Assembly (NCBI GenBank): GCA_028532985.1
Contig: JANCIK010000005.1
Span: 1,556,501 to 1,620,500, forward strand
Source: Stropharia rugosoannulata
Taxonomy: Eukaryota; Basidiomycota; Agaricomycetes; Agaricales; Strophariaceae
DNA: 64,000 nt
Reading direction: 5' to 3'
A model generated the notes under the pieces. The model was not told the origin of the DNA, did no database searches, and saw only the letters and a list, made by a program, of their open reading frames with translations. Below are positions 11,201 through 23,739 of the stretch, one piece after another (positions within the stretch are counted from its first letter, which is position 1; each line of letters begins with the position of its first letter). Position numbers and translations under genes: made by a program.

Positions 11201-12018
11201 TCAGTCATGTAGAGTATCTGACTTTGTAAGATTACGGATTTGGGGAGGCTCACGCTGACGTACTAGATATAATACTTACACACACTATGAATTTGGGAGA
11301 CTAACATACTATGTGCTATAGGAGCTACTTTACGTATACACAGAAGACAAGGGGATTTTAGCACTTCTTATGCACCCCGTTTGATTCAAAACCCAGTGTA
11401 AGAAATTTCCGAAATAGGTATCTGAACTGATACTTGAGGCAATAGTGCAATATCTCAGGTAGACAGATGCGGTTTTAAGGTTTAGACACTTAAGTAACGT
11501 CAGCGATGCCACTGATGCTAACGCGCTCGAAGATGTGTTCTACATGATCAGTAATTGATGATGGTACATGTACAGTAAGTACTAACAACACAATACAAGA
11601 TGTTGTGTATAAGCTATACAAGGCTATACACCATGATATTATAATAAGTTTGTCCAAACTTGGCGAGCTGCGCGAAATGTTGCTTGTCAGAGTCGGGGTG
11701 CGGCGGCGTGTCTATAGATGAGCCCGGTTTAAAGAGATAATGAAAACAGATAAAACAATGCAGATATATGAGACGTCTATAGTGTGAGTGGGAGTCTTGA
11801 TGAAATGGCGTGAGCGGTGGCGTAGAATTGTTTGTGACAATGGTCGTATCTTGAGGCGTGCAGTAGGGCGTACGCGTACGCGCAACCACTAGTGTATACG
11901 CGCACGGGGCATGGTAATTGAACTCGTTTAACAGCCTCAGAAAAGGAGGTCGGTGTACCCCACGTGAAATCAACAGGCCTGTGCGTGCGTGGGAAAATAT
12001 CTACCCACGCAGCGAGCC
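11201..12018. other. Intergenic region without a recognised gene
   Basis: Only short unrelated open frames without codon or family signal are present between the paralogue B stop and the stop of the convergent J-domain gene. I see no RNA gene or repeat of note. Confidence 0.5.
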
Positions 12019-13011
12019 CTACTTCAGTATGCGTTCCATGCGCGCCAGGGCCCCGTCTACGCCACGGATGAGGAGCGTTACTTGTCGAGGAAGTAAGCTT
12101 TGTTTAGTCCCGTCAGCGTTTACCGCAGCTTGCGAGATAAGGGCCCGCTCGACGGCGAGGGGTAGGCTTAGCGTGATCCGTGTCAATTGGATAGTAAGCC
12201 GCGATCGGCCCATCAAGTCAAAGTAGCTTAGAGTACGGAACGCGTGCTGAATTTCAAGGAGGCGCGTCAGTTCAGCATGGAGAGCGTAGACGCATGTGCG
12301 GCACGCTAGATTGTTTACTCGTTAGCGACACTTGTGCGTGCGGAAGTAATCATAGATATTTACTCAACGCGCGTTCTCGGATGGCTTGGAGGGTAACGAG
12401 TACCGAGTTAATACCGTCCTCCCCGAGTTTGATCGAAGGGTTGATATCGTTTATAGCAGCTGTATATATACAGTTAGAGAAAGGTGGCCGGAGAGTGTAG
12501 GAGTGGTACGTACTGAGAAGGGTCCTGATCATCTCCAGGTCGCCGTCGAGAAAGTCATTGAAAACAGCAAGTACTACGCCCTGGAAAGTCTCTTCTGCAT
12601 GGCCCATTGGTCTAGTGGAGAACACATCAAAGGCGGCGGAAGGCGGTCGAGTATCATAGAGTCGCTTCAGGTGGGGCTTGCTCAGCACATCGTATGCAAC
12701 GGCCACTTTCTGAAACGCCCGTGTTGCATCCGGGTTATCCGGAAATTTACTGTCGTTATCATGAGCAAGCCACCCTATCAACAGATACTGAAGTCATACT
12801 CAGGATGGCAGGTTTTGCTGCGTGAGAGATAGGCACGGCGTAATGTCATTTTGTCGAGGGATGTACTTCGTTCTACGCCGAGGATCTGATATAGGTCGTC
12901 AGTCTCCAGTACTGCTTTCACTATGGCTGCTCCTCGCTCCTCCGATTCTGTGGCTGCTGGGTTTGTTTGTTGCGACGGGCGTCTTGTTGACGACCCAGAG
13001 GGTTCTGCCAC
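12019..13011 (-). CDS. J-domain (DnaJ/Hsp40) co-chaperone, 5' end unresolved
   Basis: Exons 13011-12800, 12749-12514, 12459-12364 and 12305-12019 join in frame to about 276 residues. The J domain reads DDLYQILGVERSTSLDK, RRAYLSRSKTCHPDKFPDN and AFQKVAVAYDVLSKPHLKRLYD. The HPD tripeptide is created exactly across the first intron, which supports that splice. No Gly/Phe region or cysteine-rich zinc centre follows, so this is a class C J protein that would stimulate an Hsp70. The remaining about 180 residues form a helical C-terminal domain ending LLIRGVDGALARMERILK. No in-frame ATG lies upstream of the J domain in the first exon given. The open frame continues 5' to an acidic segment with a plausible acceptor near 13070, so the true start probably sits on an additional exon in 13070-13240. 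Confidence 0.8.
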
Positions 13012-13238
13012 CCAGGTGATATATTTTCGCTCATAGTTTTCGATGTCCTTGTCCTCTTCTTCATCTATAGGCAGGTGAAAATAGGTGCTTGCTGCTGACA
13101 GTCAGCAGTGCACTTTCAAACAGGAGGGGCAAGTACCTGTAGAGAGGGCGTAGGAAAACATGGGAATGGGGAGAAAAAGAGATATGGACGAATAACATAG
13201 TCTTGAATTGAGATGCGATGCACATGTGATATCGACCT

Positions 13239-14485
13239 CTATGGCTGACTAAGCGCGGATACAAACTTGGCAGACGCCGTCCGGACTTCGCCTCGCCGAC
13301 CCATCACCGTTATCCCCTTAAACTGTCCCTCATACGCAGTCAGCTCGTATCGACCAAAGGCCCAGTTCACGATATAACTTCCTTCATCTGAAAAACGCAC
13401 GAAGCCTTTCACGCGCCATATGGAATCCTTAGAAAGAAGGGCGAGAGCTTCAATAAGGACGCGCTTCTCCAATGTTTCCGGAGGCGAGATGGTGATGGTC
13501 TCGACTTCATCGTGAATATACTCCATATCGTTATCATGCTTCAGGAAGAGCTTGGACTGCAGCCCGAAAATCAAGCCTGGGTCTATCCCGGTCTGAGGAT
13601 GACATTTGATTTTGGGTGTCTCGTCGTTGAGCGTATAAAGGTGGTCCATAACAATGTCGAGATCGCGTTCAGAAACGTGCTCCCATTTATTGATGAGAAT
13701 GATATCTGAGTAGCTGGCCTGCATCCGGGCGGTAGGCGAGTCGTCCTCGTATCCGGAAAAATTCTCTGCGTCAATAACGGTGACAATCGCGTCGAGCGAA
13801 AAGTCACCATTAGTATCTTTTTCTAGTTGACGTATTTGGAAAGCGAGGGTTGCAGGGAAGGCAGAGCCTCTACTCAAGTTATGTAAATAGAGGCGCCTTG
13901 AAAATTATGAAAACTTACGAGCACTCGATGATAATTCGATCTGGACGAAAATTATCTGCAGCGGTGTTAGATAGGCGCATCTTAGGGAGGGGGCAGACAT
14001 GCCTCGGATTTCGAGAAGGGCAGTTTGCATCTGTCCTACCAAAACGCAACACCTGGTAGGATAATACCACGGCGTCAGGATCACAAAAAAAATGGAGAAC
14101 ATTTAGAAAAACAAAGGTGAAAAAGAGGAATATGCGTCGCGTACGACGGCAGAAAGAGATAGTGCAGCTGACACACTTTGCAGTGCAGTGCAGTCCAACA
14201 CAATCGATACAGTAAAGCCATGCGAAGATGTAGATTTCAAGTAGAAGAGTCATGAACAAGGAGGAGAAATAATACGAGCACGCACATGCATCCATTGAGA
14301 ATCTCAGATACAGCTGCAAGAGACGACTGCTCAGCAAGCTTGCTGTCTACTTGAACATCGCCAAACTCATTCTTGAGGAGAACAACTTTGTAATCTTTGG
14401 GAAGGTTTGGCAAAAGACGCAGGATAGTGGTGGTCTTGCCGGCACCAAGGAAGCCAGTGAAGACGGTGATAGGGATGGGTGCCAT
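13239..14485 (-). CDS. CobW/COG0523 family GTPase (metal chaperone-like)
   Basis: Four exons (14485-14286, 14052-14003, 13955-13919, 13869-13239) join to 305 residues. The start MAPIPITVFTGFLGAGKTT contains the Walker A GxxGxGKT motif. NEFGDVQVD follows, then the CxCC zinc-binding motif as GCMCC, which is assembled across the first intron, then GQMQTALLEIR and RPDRIIIECSG. INKWEHVS corresponds to the NKxD-type guanine-recognition site with a tryptophan at the third place. A C-terminal CobW_C domain (VKGFVRF, WAFGRYELT) ends the protein. Family members are GTP-dependent zinc or cobalt transfer proteins, and Zng1 in yeast activates methionine aminopeptidase. Intron 2 has a GC-AG boundary. The gene lies tandem to the J-domain gene on the same strand. 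Confidence 0.92.
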
Positions 14486-14921
14486 GAACAAGTGACGTAA
14501 CTTTTCGCGACGAGGATGCCCATCACTGCGCGGTTTCGTCCGACTATCATGGAGTGTCTGGACTCTGGGCCAACCCGCACTGTCCTAACCAGCACGCCAT
14601 GCTTGTATGTCACGAAAAACTGGGTAGGCGGAGAATGGTATAGGAATCGTCAAACGCTGCAACACCTCGCTTGTAAATAAAGTGCGACCGCGTCTAAATC
14701 TTTGGTACCCGTGCGTTGACCGAATAACGGTCCTGACTAGCCTCTGAAGAGAACGACGCGCATACATTCATTGCCTGTCGCGTACTCTTATTGATTTCTG
14801 CACGTCAGCCAGAGTCCTGGAGCGTGGGCCAAGTCAGCGGTGAGAGGGTGATGGGTAGACATCGTTGCCGCGATGAACGTTAGAAAGTGACGTAACCTGT
14901 CCTGCAACCACAACCACCATC
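14486..14921. promoter_or_regulatory. Divergent promoter region between CobW-like and CWH43-like genes
   Basis: These 436 bp separate the two start codons and contain no convincing coding exon. They must hold both promoters. I see no clear TATA box. Confidence 0.4.
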
Positions 14922-17900
14922 ATGCGGGCGGCGACCCTCGTCCGACTTCATACCATATTCGCGAGTGCCGCCTTCCTTTCCGCTCTCGCTATTGGATCTG
15001 CACTGCACTTCTACAAGATTGTCAAGAACGATGTTGCCCAGTATCCTGACGAGTTTTTCCCCTCCGTCTCTGCAACGTATGTCTGCTCTTCTAGTATGCA
15101 TATTCTTGGGCTCACATTCCGCAGAATTGGAGACTGGTATCCGGAACGTAACATATTCCAGATACTCATTGCTCTAACTGCCGGTCAGTATACCTATGGA
15201 GGCAACCCTCGGTTAGAACGCGTCTGATGTTAGATGGATGTCATTGTCAGGTCCGCGCTTTGCCCTTGTGTTTCTTCAGTACTTCCTTCATTATTCGTCC
15301 CACCCGATTCTGTCGACCTTCGTCTTCTTCTCTGGGCTCATTCGCACAATATCGTGTGGTGGTTGGGTCTATGTTACTTCCAGCGACGACCACGATGTCC
15401 ACGACTTCATGATGATCCTTTACATGGTCTGCAACCTGCCCTGGATGCTTGGAGGCATCGTGTCTACCCCCTCATCACGCGCGTCTGTGCTCCGCAAACG
15501 GTACCTGCTTTCTTTATATGACAATTTCACATCCTAATTACTGCACTATAGAAAAATGATTGCCGCCGGGTTTGTCTCTCGCCATATGTGGTTGTTTGAT
15601 TGACTCCCTCATTTACTACCCCAGATTCTTCATATCCCTCGGCCCCCTCATCTACTTCTTCGTTCAACACAAAGTCCATCGCATCCCTGGAGCATATACG
15701 CGCTATGCATACTTCGAATGGGCCCTAATTTTCTTCGATGTGATGTACGACTCGGTGGCGGAACAGGAGTTTAACGAAGCCGACCTACAGGTATGTTGTT
15801 CGTTCCATACAGTTCTTAACCTTACAGCTTCGCAGATATATCTCACCACAAACCTGCCGGCTCCCAAGTAATATTTCTTACTTTCTCCATAGGGCTAATA
15901 CTGATGTCAATTAGAACAACCTCAGGGGATAAACCACCAGCTACTACCGACACCTCAGCTCCAGTTGTCGCTGCCCCTGTTGTGGAGGCATCCAGCTCAG
16001 CGAAATCAGTACAACACGCTAGCTTTGTGCGGAATATCCTTAGCTTTATATCTGATGTTTATCTCGGTCTGTTCTTAATTATATAAGCAGAGGGATTTAT
16101 CTAACATCATGGTCTTAGCGTATATATTCTGGACACTGTTCACCGCCCTTATACCTACACTCTTTTATTTCTCTGTCTGGAAGCTAGGACTTGCAGGACA
16201 TGAATCTGCACTACTCGCCGTTCTTTCACCTGCCTTGCTCAACCTGACTACACCATATCGATACCTGTTTGGAAATGCGGCGCCTCCTTCTGCTCCAAAG
16301 ACCCTCATCAACTCAACCAAAACTATGTTTCAATTTGCACGCACTCGTTACGGACAGAGCGTTCTCCATGCCATTTCACTGATTGGCTTGGCAGCGTATC
16401 CTATTCCTAGCCCTGGTGGACGACTTGCGTTTGTCACAGTCGCTAATGCTTTGTCAATGATGCGCCAGGCAACTGCCTGGGCTGGAATTGTAGAGGGGGA
16501 GCGAGATACCGGTTATCTTGGTTTAGGTATACTCTTGGTTAGGCTATCATCGAAACTTCTGCTGACAAGAGGGATGTTATAGTTTTTGGACTGGGAGTTC
16601 TCCTCGCGAACGTTCTGAAGCTGGCGAATCGGGGGAATAACCCAGTCTGGCCGTTCATTAATCACAAAGCAGACGGATGGAATAAAACGGGCATATTACT
16701 TGCTCTACTTGCAATTTACGAGTATCATACACGCCCAATCCCAGCAGAGTCCACCGCCGTACCAACCGAGGTAAAGTCAGCCAAGGCAAGCAAATCTACA
16801 GCATCCACGACGACAAAGGTCGCCGCTACCCCACGCCTTTCTCCAGTGCTTGCTGCACTCCCCCTTGGGGCTCTGCTCTTCAGCATACACAACCTTCTTG
16901 GTGATGCAACGACGCTTATTGCATGGTCTTGGACAGGTTACGAGGGCCGTGCTCCTCGCGGACCACTACCACACGTCTATGGTTCGCTGACCGTTCTTGC
17001 GATGTCCCTTGGCTTGCTGTTCGGCCTGCAGGCAGAACTAAGGAAGGGGAACTCATTTTCAAAAAGTGCTGTATGCCATCCTGTCTGGTTTGTTTTCGGT
17101 GCGGCCTCGGCCTGGGTCATGTATGTAAAGAGCGACTGGCCTGGATATATTGGAGGGCTTGGGGAGGCAGTATTTTTGATGTCCCTCCTTCCTGCAGCGG
17201 TTGCTCAGGCTGCACAGGGAATCAGCAGCAGTGAAGATGCTCAGAGCGACGCCAAGCGGCAAACTTCAGACCATAGGCTGATAGGACCACGGGTGGCGTC
17301 TGTGTATACGACCGTCATGGGAGCGTATTGTGTACTCAATCTCGCAAGTATTTTTACTGTGGCGTATGCGTTTGTACCAGGCGGCCAATATTTCCGCGAG
17401 CGAACAGACCTGTATGTCTTTTTCACTCGAACGCATTGGGTGGTGCTCTATGCTGATATTCTTTTACCAGGGTCACCATCGCGCAGGTTGCTTTCCTAGC
17501 TCCCCTCTTTTTCTTTTCTCCTCCAATTGCTGGATCGTCGGTCAAGACTACTTCTCGGAGTCGGACTGCGGAGCACCGAGGCACTGCTCGTCTTCTGCTC
17601 ATGCTCTTCCCACTGCTCGCGCTCGGTACTTCCTACCACAGACGCCTGCTCGAGCCTCCCCGTCCCTTCCGTCCTGAGGCGCGCATCATCCGTGCGGGGA
17701 TATGGGCAGTACACTTTGGGATTGACAACGAAGGGCATGATAGTCAGAAAGGGATGCTGCGCGTCATTCAGGATATGGAATTAGACGTTGTAGGGTTATT
17801 AGAGACTGATTTGCATGTGAGTCAGTTTTACTTTGGTGACCATTGGATATTCGTTGACATTGAGGTGTGCAGAGGACACCGTTTGGTCATAGAGATTTGT

Positions 17901-19053
17901 GCGTTTCTGGGACGTGTAAGTATATCAGGCAAGTTTCTGATTTATGACTACAGGTCGCGCCGGCTCGTGGAAGAAGGCAACTACGTACGTCCCCTACAGC
18001 CTGTTATGCGCTCATTGCATTCTTTACCGACGTATACGCATATAGTATGTTGATATCGGCCCCGGGCCTAACAAGCACACTTGGGGTTGTGTCCTACTGA
18101 GCAAGGTGTGCACCTAACTTCGGTTCGACTTTAATATACTGAATTGGGCATGTGTAGTTCCCAATTATCAGCACGAAGCACCATATGTTGCCTTCGCCGC
18201 ATGGCGAACTTGCGCCCGCCATCGAGGCTATCCTTGATGTGCATGGGACGGAAGTGCTTGTGCTTGTTTCGCACAATGGGCAAGGTCGGTCGAATTTCTG
18301 TCGTATCTGTTTAACCGGCTGAAATATCATGTGCAGAGGAGGATCCTCTTGACCGCGAGCTGCAGGCCACCGCGCTTGCTGAGATTATGGCTGCGTCGAC
18401 GCGTCCTGTTATTTTCTTGGGTTATGTCGTTTCGAAGCCGCACGAGCCGCGCCGTATGTCCTTGGTTTCACTTGATGTTCTCGTCCTGACGAATGGTCTC
18501 CAGCGAGCCCGTACGGCATCATGGTTGACGAAGGTCGCGTGCATGATGTAGACAAAGATGATCTTGACCGTTGGTGCGAGTACATCTTCTACCGCGGTGT
18601 ACATCGCACGTCGTATGCGCGCCTGTCGCGCGGGATCATCACAGATACGGAGACGCAGATTGCACAATTCGTTGTCTTGCCACCGGGCGAAGACAAGAAC
18701 ATTAACGACTCGGATACGGCGCGGTACCTGCGCTCGCAGAAGGAGCTCCTCCCCGAGGTGCATGTGAGTGGCTGGTTTATTTCTGTTGTGGGGTTCTGAG
18801 CTTCGGGGGAGTCGAGACTGACTGTTATGTCGTTCTTGCCTGGTCATGCAGTGGTTCCCGATGGAGTATTACGGCGACGCGAAGAAGGGCGGGGTGAATG
18901 GGCACTACTACCATGTGTTTGGGACGGTGCGTAGCTCCTTTGGATTTTGTGCTTTGTGGCGCTTCGACTTACATATACTTTTATTTAACTGTGTAGCCGT
19001 TGTACTACCGCATTCCAGAGCAGGTTGATGCGGCGGCCGAAGCGTCCGCTTAG
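14922..19053 (+). CDS. CWH43: CWH43-like GPI-anchor ceramide remodelling protein
   Basis: A large multi-exon gene, about 950-1000 residues. The N-terminal part ([38 protein letters not shown], then [14 protein letters not shown] and [17 protein letters not shown]) is a Frag1/PGAP2-like membrane domain. The centre (16.1-17.5 kb) has about ten membrane helices of the PGAP2IP type, with [18 protein letters not shown] and [20 protein letters not shown]. From 17.6 kb a soluble domain of the endonuclease/exonuclease/phosphatase fold follows: [73 protein letters not shown], ending [16 protein letters not shown]. In yeast Cwh43 exchanges the GPI lipid for ceramide in the ER. The fusion of both halves in one protein is the normal fungal arrangement. 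Exon boundaries between 15.8 and 16.1 kb and between 17.8 and 18.5 kb are approximate. Confidence 0.9.
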
Positions 19054-20418
19054 GCGCGAATAAGCAACGTACAGAGGTTGCTCTGATCTGCTTGCTCGGT
19101 CTGGACTTGCAGACGAACATCTGCTGTAAGTATGTGCGGGGGAGTTGCTCCTGCGCCTCGTTAATACCCTCCTTGTTTTAAAATGTTGTGTGTTTGTTTA
19201 GTAGTGTACAGAGACATGTACTTCGCAGAAAGTTGTTGTTGTTGCTGTATTTATTGTGAAATTGATGTTTTCTTTTTACTTTTCGTCGTTCTCTTCGCTG
19301 GGTTTTCGGCAGCGAGCAGAAATAGAAGGCTGTTTGCAGTGTGCATACATGGGTAACTCAAACACGCACCCCCCGAGTGCCCTCTGCCCTCTGCCCAGGC
19401 CACTGCCTCCCACCGCCCTGCGCCCTGGTGCTGCGCATTAGATTAGACTATGTACTACACAGACAAACAGGTAGGCACAGCAGTGCGGCTGCGGTTGTCT
19501 AGTAACACTACGACGGCGAGGTACATATGTACAGTACAACCATCACGCGGAGGATCAGCCCGTTGCACTGGCCTGTGCACTTGTACGCAAGCGAACAAAC
19601 GAGTGCATCTGTCGAGAGGACGTCAAGGCTTGACGGTGACGGGGATGATGTACATACATACATTACTTGATGTATGTAAGTAGGACTTGCAGATGCATAT
19701 GTAGTAGTAAGCGCGTGGCGCGTCCGCATAGGCGGGTAAGTATAGCGCGGCCGGCCTCGTCCGCTCGGTGGTGGGGTGGACCTTAGTACTGGGGTGCCGT
19801 GGTGTGGGGTGCTTGCTGCGTGTTCGCTGTCCGGGCGTGCCAGCGGGGAGAAGCACGGCGAGGCTCCTGGTTAGGTCATGGGGCCTGTCAGCTGCCTCGT
19901 ACTTAGGTGTGGTCGCTGTTCCGAGGAGATGGTGAGCAGACGGGAATTTTGGTGGGGTTGGATGCCATTGATGGGTTCGTACAGGACCGCACGTATACAG
20001 TGTGCCGCATGCTTGAATGGGGTGTACATAGTGGCACGAGTGGTGGTGGCTTTCATCATGATCATTCGCACGAAGTGAGAGCAAAATTGATTACTTTATT
20101 TATTTATTGGATGTGTACATACTGTATACATACTATACGGGGTACGGACACATACATTGCTTTGAGGCGAACAAACAGAGAGAAAGAAGAAGGCAGGAGG
20201 GGAGACCTGGTTGTACATACTTATTTGATAATCAACTGCATGGAGGGTTAACAGACGCAGGAAGAGAAGCATACGAAGAAAGACGAGCCGGGATGGTCAG
20301 GACGGCGAAGAAACACTAACAGTGCTGATTTGATTACTTTGGAGGATTTGATTACTTAGGCTTAGGACGGATACCGCGCGCTCTGTGCAGACGAAGCGCG
20401 TTAGCGAGGCGCAGGAGT
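19054..20418. other. Intergenic region, no recognised gene
   Basis: This 1.36 kb gap lies between the convergent CWH43-like and Zn2Cys6 genes. Open frames here are Thr/His/Pro-rich, lack introns and look spurious. The stretch has several TACATAC/GTATGTA-type runs (19,640-19,685 and 20,110-20,150), but I see no coding or RNA gene. Confidence 0.5.
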
Positions 20419-23400
20419 CTAGGGAGGGGGTGCACGTACATGCGTCCACATCGGCGCCGGCGGTTGCCCTTGCCCTTGCCCTTGGCCCTGCGGCCCTTGC
20501 CCTGCACCACGGGCATCAGCGCTCTCGAGCCCATAGTTCCCATACGCGCCCTGCAGCGCCGCAACCTGGCGCAGCAGCGGGTCGTAGCTGTGCACCCCGG
20601 CCGCGCCGCCCTGCGCCCCGTTCCCGTTCGGCGCCCCACCGCCCCCGCCGCTACCGTCGCCCGCGCCACCCTGGAACGTGCCGAGGTGCGCCTCAGCTTC
20701 TGGGTAGAATGGGTAGAGCAGGTTCTGCGGCATGTCTGCGAGCCGCGCGTCGGGCGGCGTCGTGCTGCTCCCTGTACCGCTGCTTGCGGTACGGCTGATG
20801 GTGCCGGCCGAGGCGCCTGGGTGTACGCGCGCAGGGAGGTACGGGCTGCCGTCTGCACCGCCGCCGTTGTTGTTCGAGCCGACGTGCGCGTACGCGGCGT
20901 GCGGGGACGCGAGGGTGCCTGGAGCGGTAGCCGGCACGGTGGGCGAGGTGGCTTCTTCCCAGTCGAGCTCGTTGTAGAGGACAGAGGTCGATTGGGAGGG
21001 GACGACGGCGTGAAGGTTGACGCGCATGATGGTCTCGACGAGCTTGGCGATGAGCGGGTGGCCGCCATTAGCATCCTTGCGCTCCCAGCGCCAGCGGAAG
21101 CGCGGGATCATGTCGAGCGCGAGGCCGACGTCCTCGAGGGCGACGGGCGCGGGAAGGCACTCGACATGGGAGATGTGGCCGTAGAGGATGACCATGGCGG
21201 CGATGTGCAGCGGGATGGGCGAGGTGAAGAAGGCGATGTCCGGGTAGCGGATGAGCTGCGAGTGGACGATGATGACGTTGTGCGCGGTGATGATGGCGTC
21301 GATGAGCGCCTTGTGCTTCTGCGCGTAGGAGAGGCCCTTGGAGGTGAAGAGCGCGCGCAGCATGAGGATGCGCGCGATGCCGATTTTGAGTAAAGTGAGC
21401 CCTTCCTCCTCGGTTATCTCTGTGACAAGCTGCTGGCGCTTCTCGAGCGCCCAAGACTGCGTGCCGGTGAAGTAGTTGCGGTACTTGGGCGGCAGCCCGT
21501 GGTCGCGCAGCTCGACCATGCGCTTGATGATGCGCGTCGCGTTGCGCATAATGGTGTCGCCTGCCTGACGCGTCGGCGCGTAAAGGGCGTTGACGATGTC
21601 TGCCTGGATCTCGACGACAGAGTGCGAGATCTCAAAGTGCTCGGAGAACTCGACGAGGTGGCCATTCTTGGAGCGGTTGGGCTGGGGCGTGTTCGAGTCT
21701 GAAGGGGCGACGGCGAGCGGACGGCCGAGCAGGATTGAAGTGCCGCGGTCGTGGACGAGGACGATGGCCCAGAGGCGGATGCGCAGCTGCGCTTCTTCTT
21801 CAGTGAACTCGGGTGTCTTTTCGTCGGCAGACATCTGGGTCGTCGGGTCGTGATGAAGCCCGAGCTCGATAGAGAGCCGCACGAGGGTACCGACGAGACG
21901 CCAGAGAGTGCGGCCTTGGCGCTGTAAAAATAATAAGTACACGGTAGAAAAAATATATAGAAAAGACTGACTTCTGTGTAGAGGTACCAGTGGAGCAGGA
22001 TGAGAGCCTGGAGACTGGTGATGGAGACGAGGAGATCGGGCTTGATGACGAGGGCGCGCTCGAAGAACTCGTCGTGGGCGGGCCAGTTGGCAGGCATGAG
22101 GGTCTTGGCAATGGCAGAGCCGAGATGACCGTCCTTCTCTGAGAGTTCAGTTGCGGCGCGGTGGTTGAGCTCGCTAAGGGTGCCAAGGGCAAATACGAGG
22201 TAGACGCTCATGACATGACCAGGATCATAGATAGGCGTGGTGCCGTCGTAGAGGTGGTCGAGGATATGGTCAAAATCCTTGCGGCCGTATACAGGGCGGT
22301 GTATGTTAAGGCGGGCAAAGTAGACGTCGACGATGTGCCTGGCAAAATTGCGGTCCTTGGGGAGCCATACGTCGACCTGGGGAGCCTTTGAGATGGGGCC
22401 GTAGAGGGAGAGGGTATTCGAGGAGCTGGCGGGAAGGGAGCCGCGGCGGACGGAGACGGAGATCCACTGCTTGCTGTCGCGGGGGCCATGTATGTGGAGC
22501 TTTGGGAGAGCGCTGGGATCGATGGGGAGTTCGTCGTTGCCGCCGTCGAGCTTGATGCCGTTTGTGATAATTTCCGAGACGCCAAAGTTTTTTGCGAGGG
22601 CGGAGGCGCTGGACATGTCGCGGCCGTGTGGATCGACGCCACGGGATCCTGCTGCAGCACGGACAAGGGAGGGTGAGACAGGCATCTGCTGCTGCTGGGG
22701 GGGCGGGGGCTGCTGCTGTTGCTGGTGCTGGTGCTGGTCCGGGCCCGGGCCGGGGGGCTGGTGCTGGGCCATGACTGGGGGCGGGTAGGGTGCGCCTGGC
22801 TGGAAGACGGGGTGGAGATGGGGGTAGGCGCCCGGGGGGCCTGGGGGCATCATGTGGTATGGGGGCGCTGCGCCGTAGGGCAGCATGGGGTGGGGTCCGT
22901 AGGGGGGGTGCATGAGCGGGTGGGGGCCGGGGCCGTAGATGGGTGGGTATGGGGGGCCCTTGGGGGGCTGGTTGGGGGCGGGCTGTGGCGCGTCTGGGCG
23001 GAAGGGGCGCATGCCATCGGCGGGGAAGGCGGCAGCTGCTGCGGGGGGCACCTGGCCGATGTCGATGCCTTCGCGGGCGATGATGTCGTCGAGGCTGTCG
23101 AGGACGAAGCCCGGGTAGTGGCGCTTGAGCAGGGCCTCGCATTGGGCCAGCTGCAGCTCGAGGCGGTCGGTGTAGCCGCGCGGGGTGAGCATGCGGCGGT
23201 GGCGGTCCTCCTGCTGGCATGGCGTGCCGGCGGTTGCGCAGGCGGTGCACCTCGGGTGCTTCGAGTCGCACTGGATGATGGGGGATGAGCATGGAAATTG
23301 CCGTTAGCTGTCGGTCTCCCCCGACGGCACTTGCCTTGATTTTCTTGCTCCTGCATCTCGCGCACGCCTCATGCGACCGTCGCAGCCGTCGCGGCTCACT

Positions 23401-23580
23401 CCCTCCCCCGCCCTCCTCCTCGTTCCCGTCTGCCCGCCTGCGCCGCTTCCCCGTCCCCGTCCCCGCCGTCTGCGCCGTCTGCGTCGGGGCCTGCTGCTGC
23501 TGTTGCTGCTGCTGTTGCTGCAGCTGGAGGTGCTGGTTGGGATCCATCTGTAGTGCGGACTGGAGAGACGACGGCTGCAT
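20419..23580 (-). CDS. Zn2Cys6 fungal transcription factor with middle homology domain
   Basis: Exons 23580-23335, 23270-21972 and 21921-20419 join to 1015 residues. After MQPSSLQSALQMDPNQHLQL and a poly-Gln run, the binuclear zinc cluster reads CARCRSKKIK then CDSKHPRCTACATAGTPC; it is split exactly by intron 1, whose donor is GC rather than GT. A linker RMLTPRGYTDRLELQLAQCE is probably the coiled dimerisation element. A Pro/Gln/His-rich region covers about residues 150-290. The fungal-specific middle domain follows: HIVDVYFARLNIHRPVYGRK, LLVSITSLQALILLHWYLY and RLVGTLVRLSIELGLHHDP. The tail is rich in Gly, Gln and Ser. Such proteins bind CGG-type sites as dimers in the nucleus. The pathway controlled is not visible here. 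Start MQPSS is preferred to an upstream in-frame ATG at 23655. Confidence 0.92.
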
Positions 23581-23739
23581 GATCAGACCAGATCGATCCC
23601 ACCGTCGTCTCCCCCCCGACGAGCTCTCGCTTTTCTTGTTTGGCCCTGTTTGCACACACCCCCCCTTAGCATAATTATCTATTATTTATTCCCATCATAG
23701 CACCCGTCCACCCCGCTCCGCCGTCCTCTCTCTGCCCCA

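Noticed and set aside
19623..20084. A 153-codon minus-strand frame in the gap after the CWH43-like gene
   Set aside because: Its composition (Thr/His/Pro/Tyr) and TACATAC-type repeats suggest non-coding DNA; no homologous motif or intron structure is visible.
20440..21393. A 317-codon plus-strand open frame
   Set aside because: It is antisense to the well-supported Zn2Cys6 regulator. Its composition (Arg/Ala/Val/Glu-rich) is what reverse reading of a GC-rich coding region gives, and no domain is recognisable.
22306..23655. A 449-codon minus-strand frame overlapping the Zn2Cys6 gene
   Set aside because: It shares the first exon with the true gene but then reads through the intron into a Pro/Arg/His-rich wrong frame; the spliced reading completes the zinc cluster instead.
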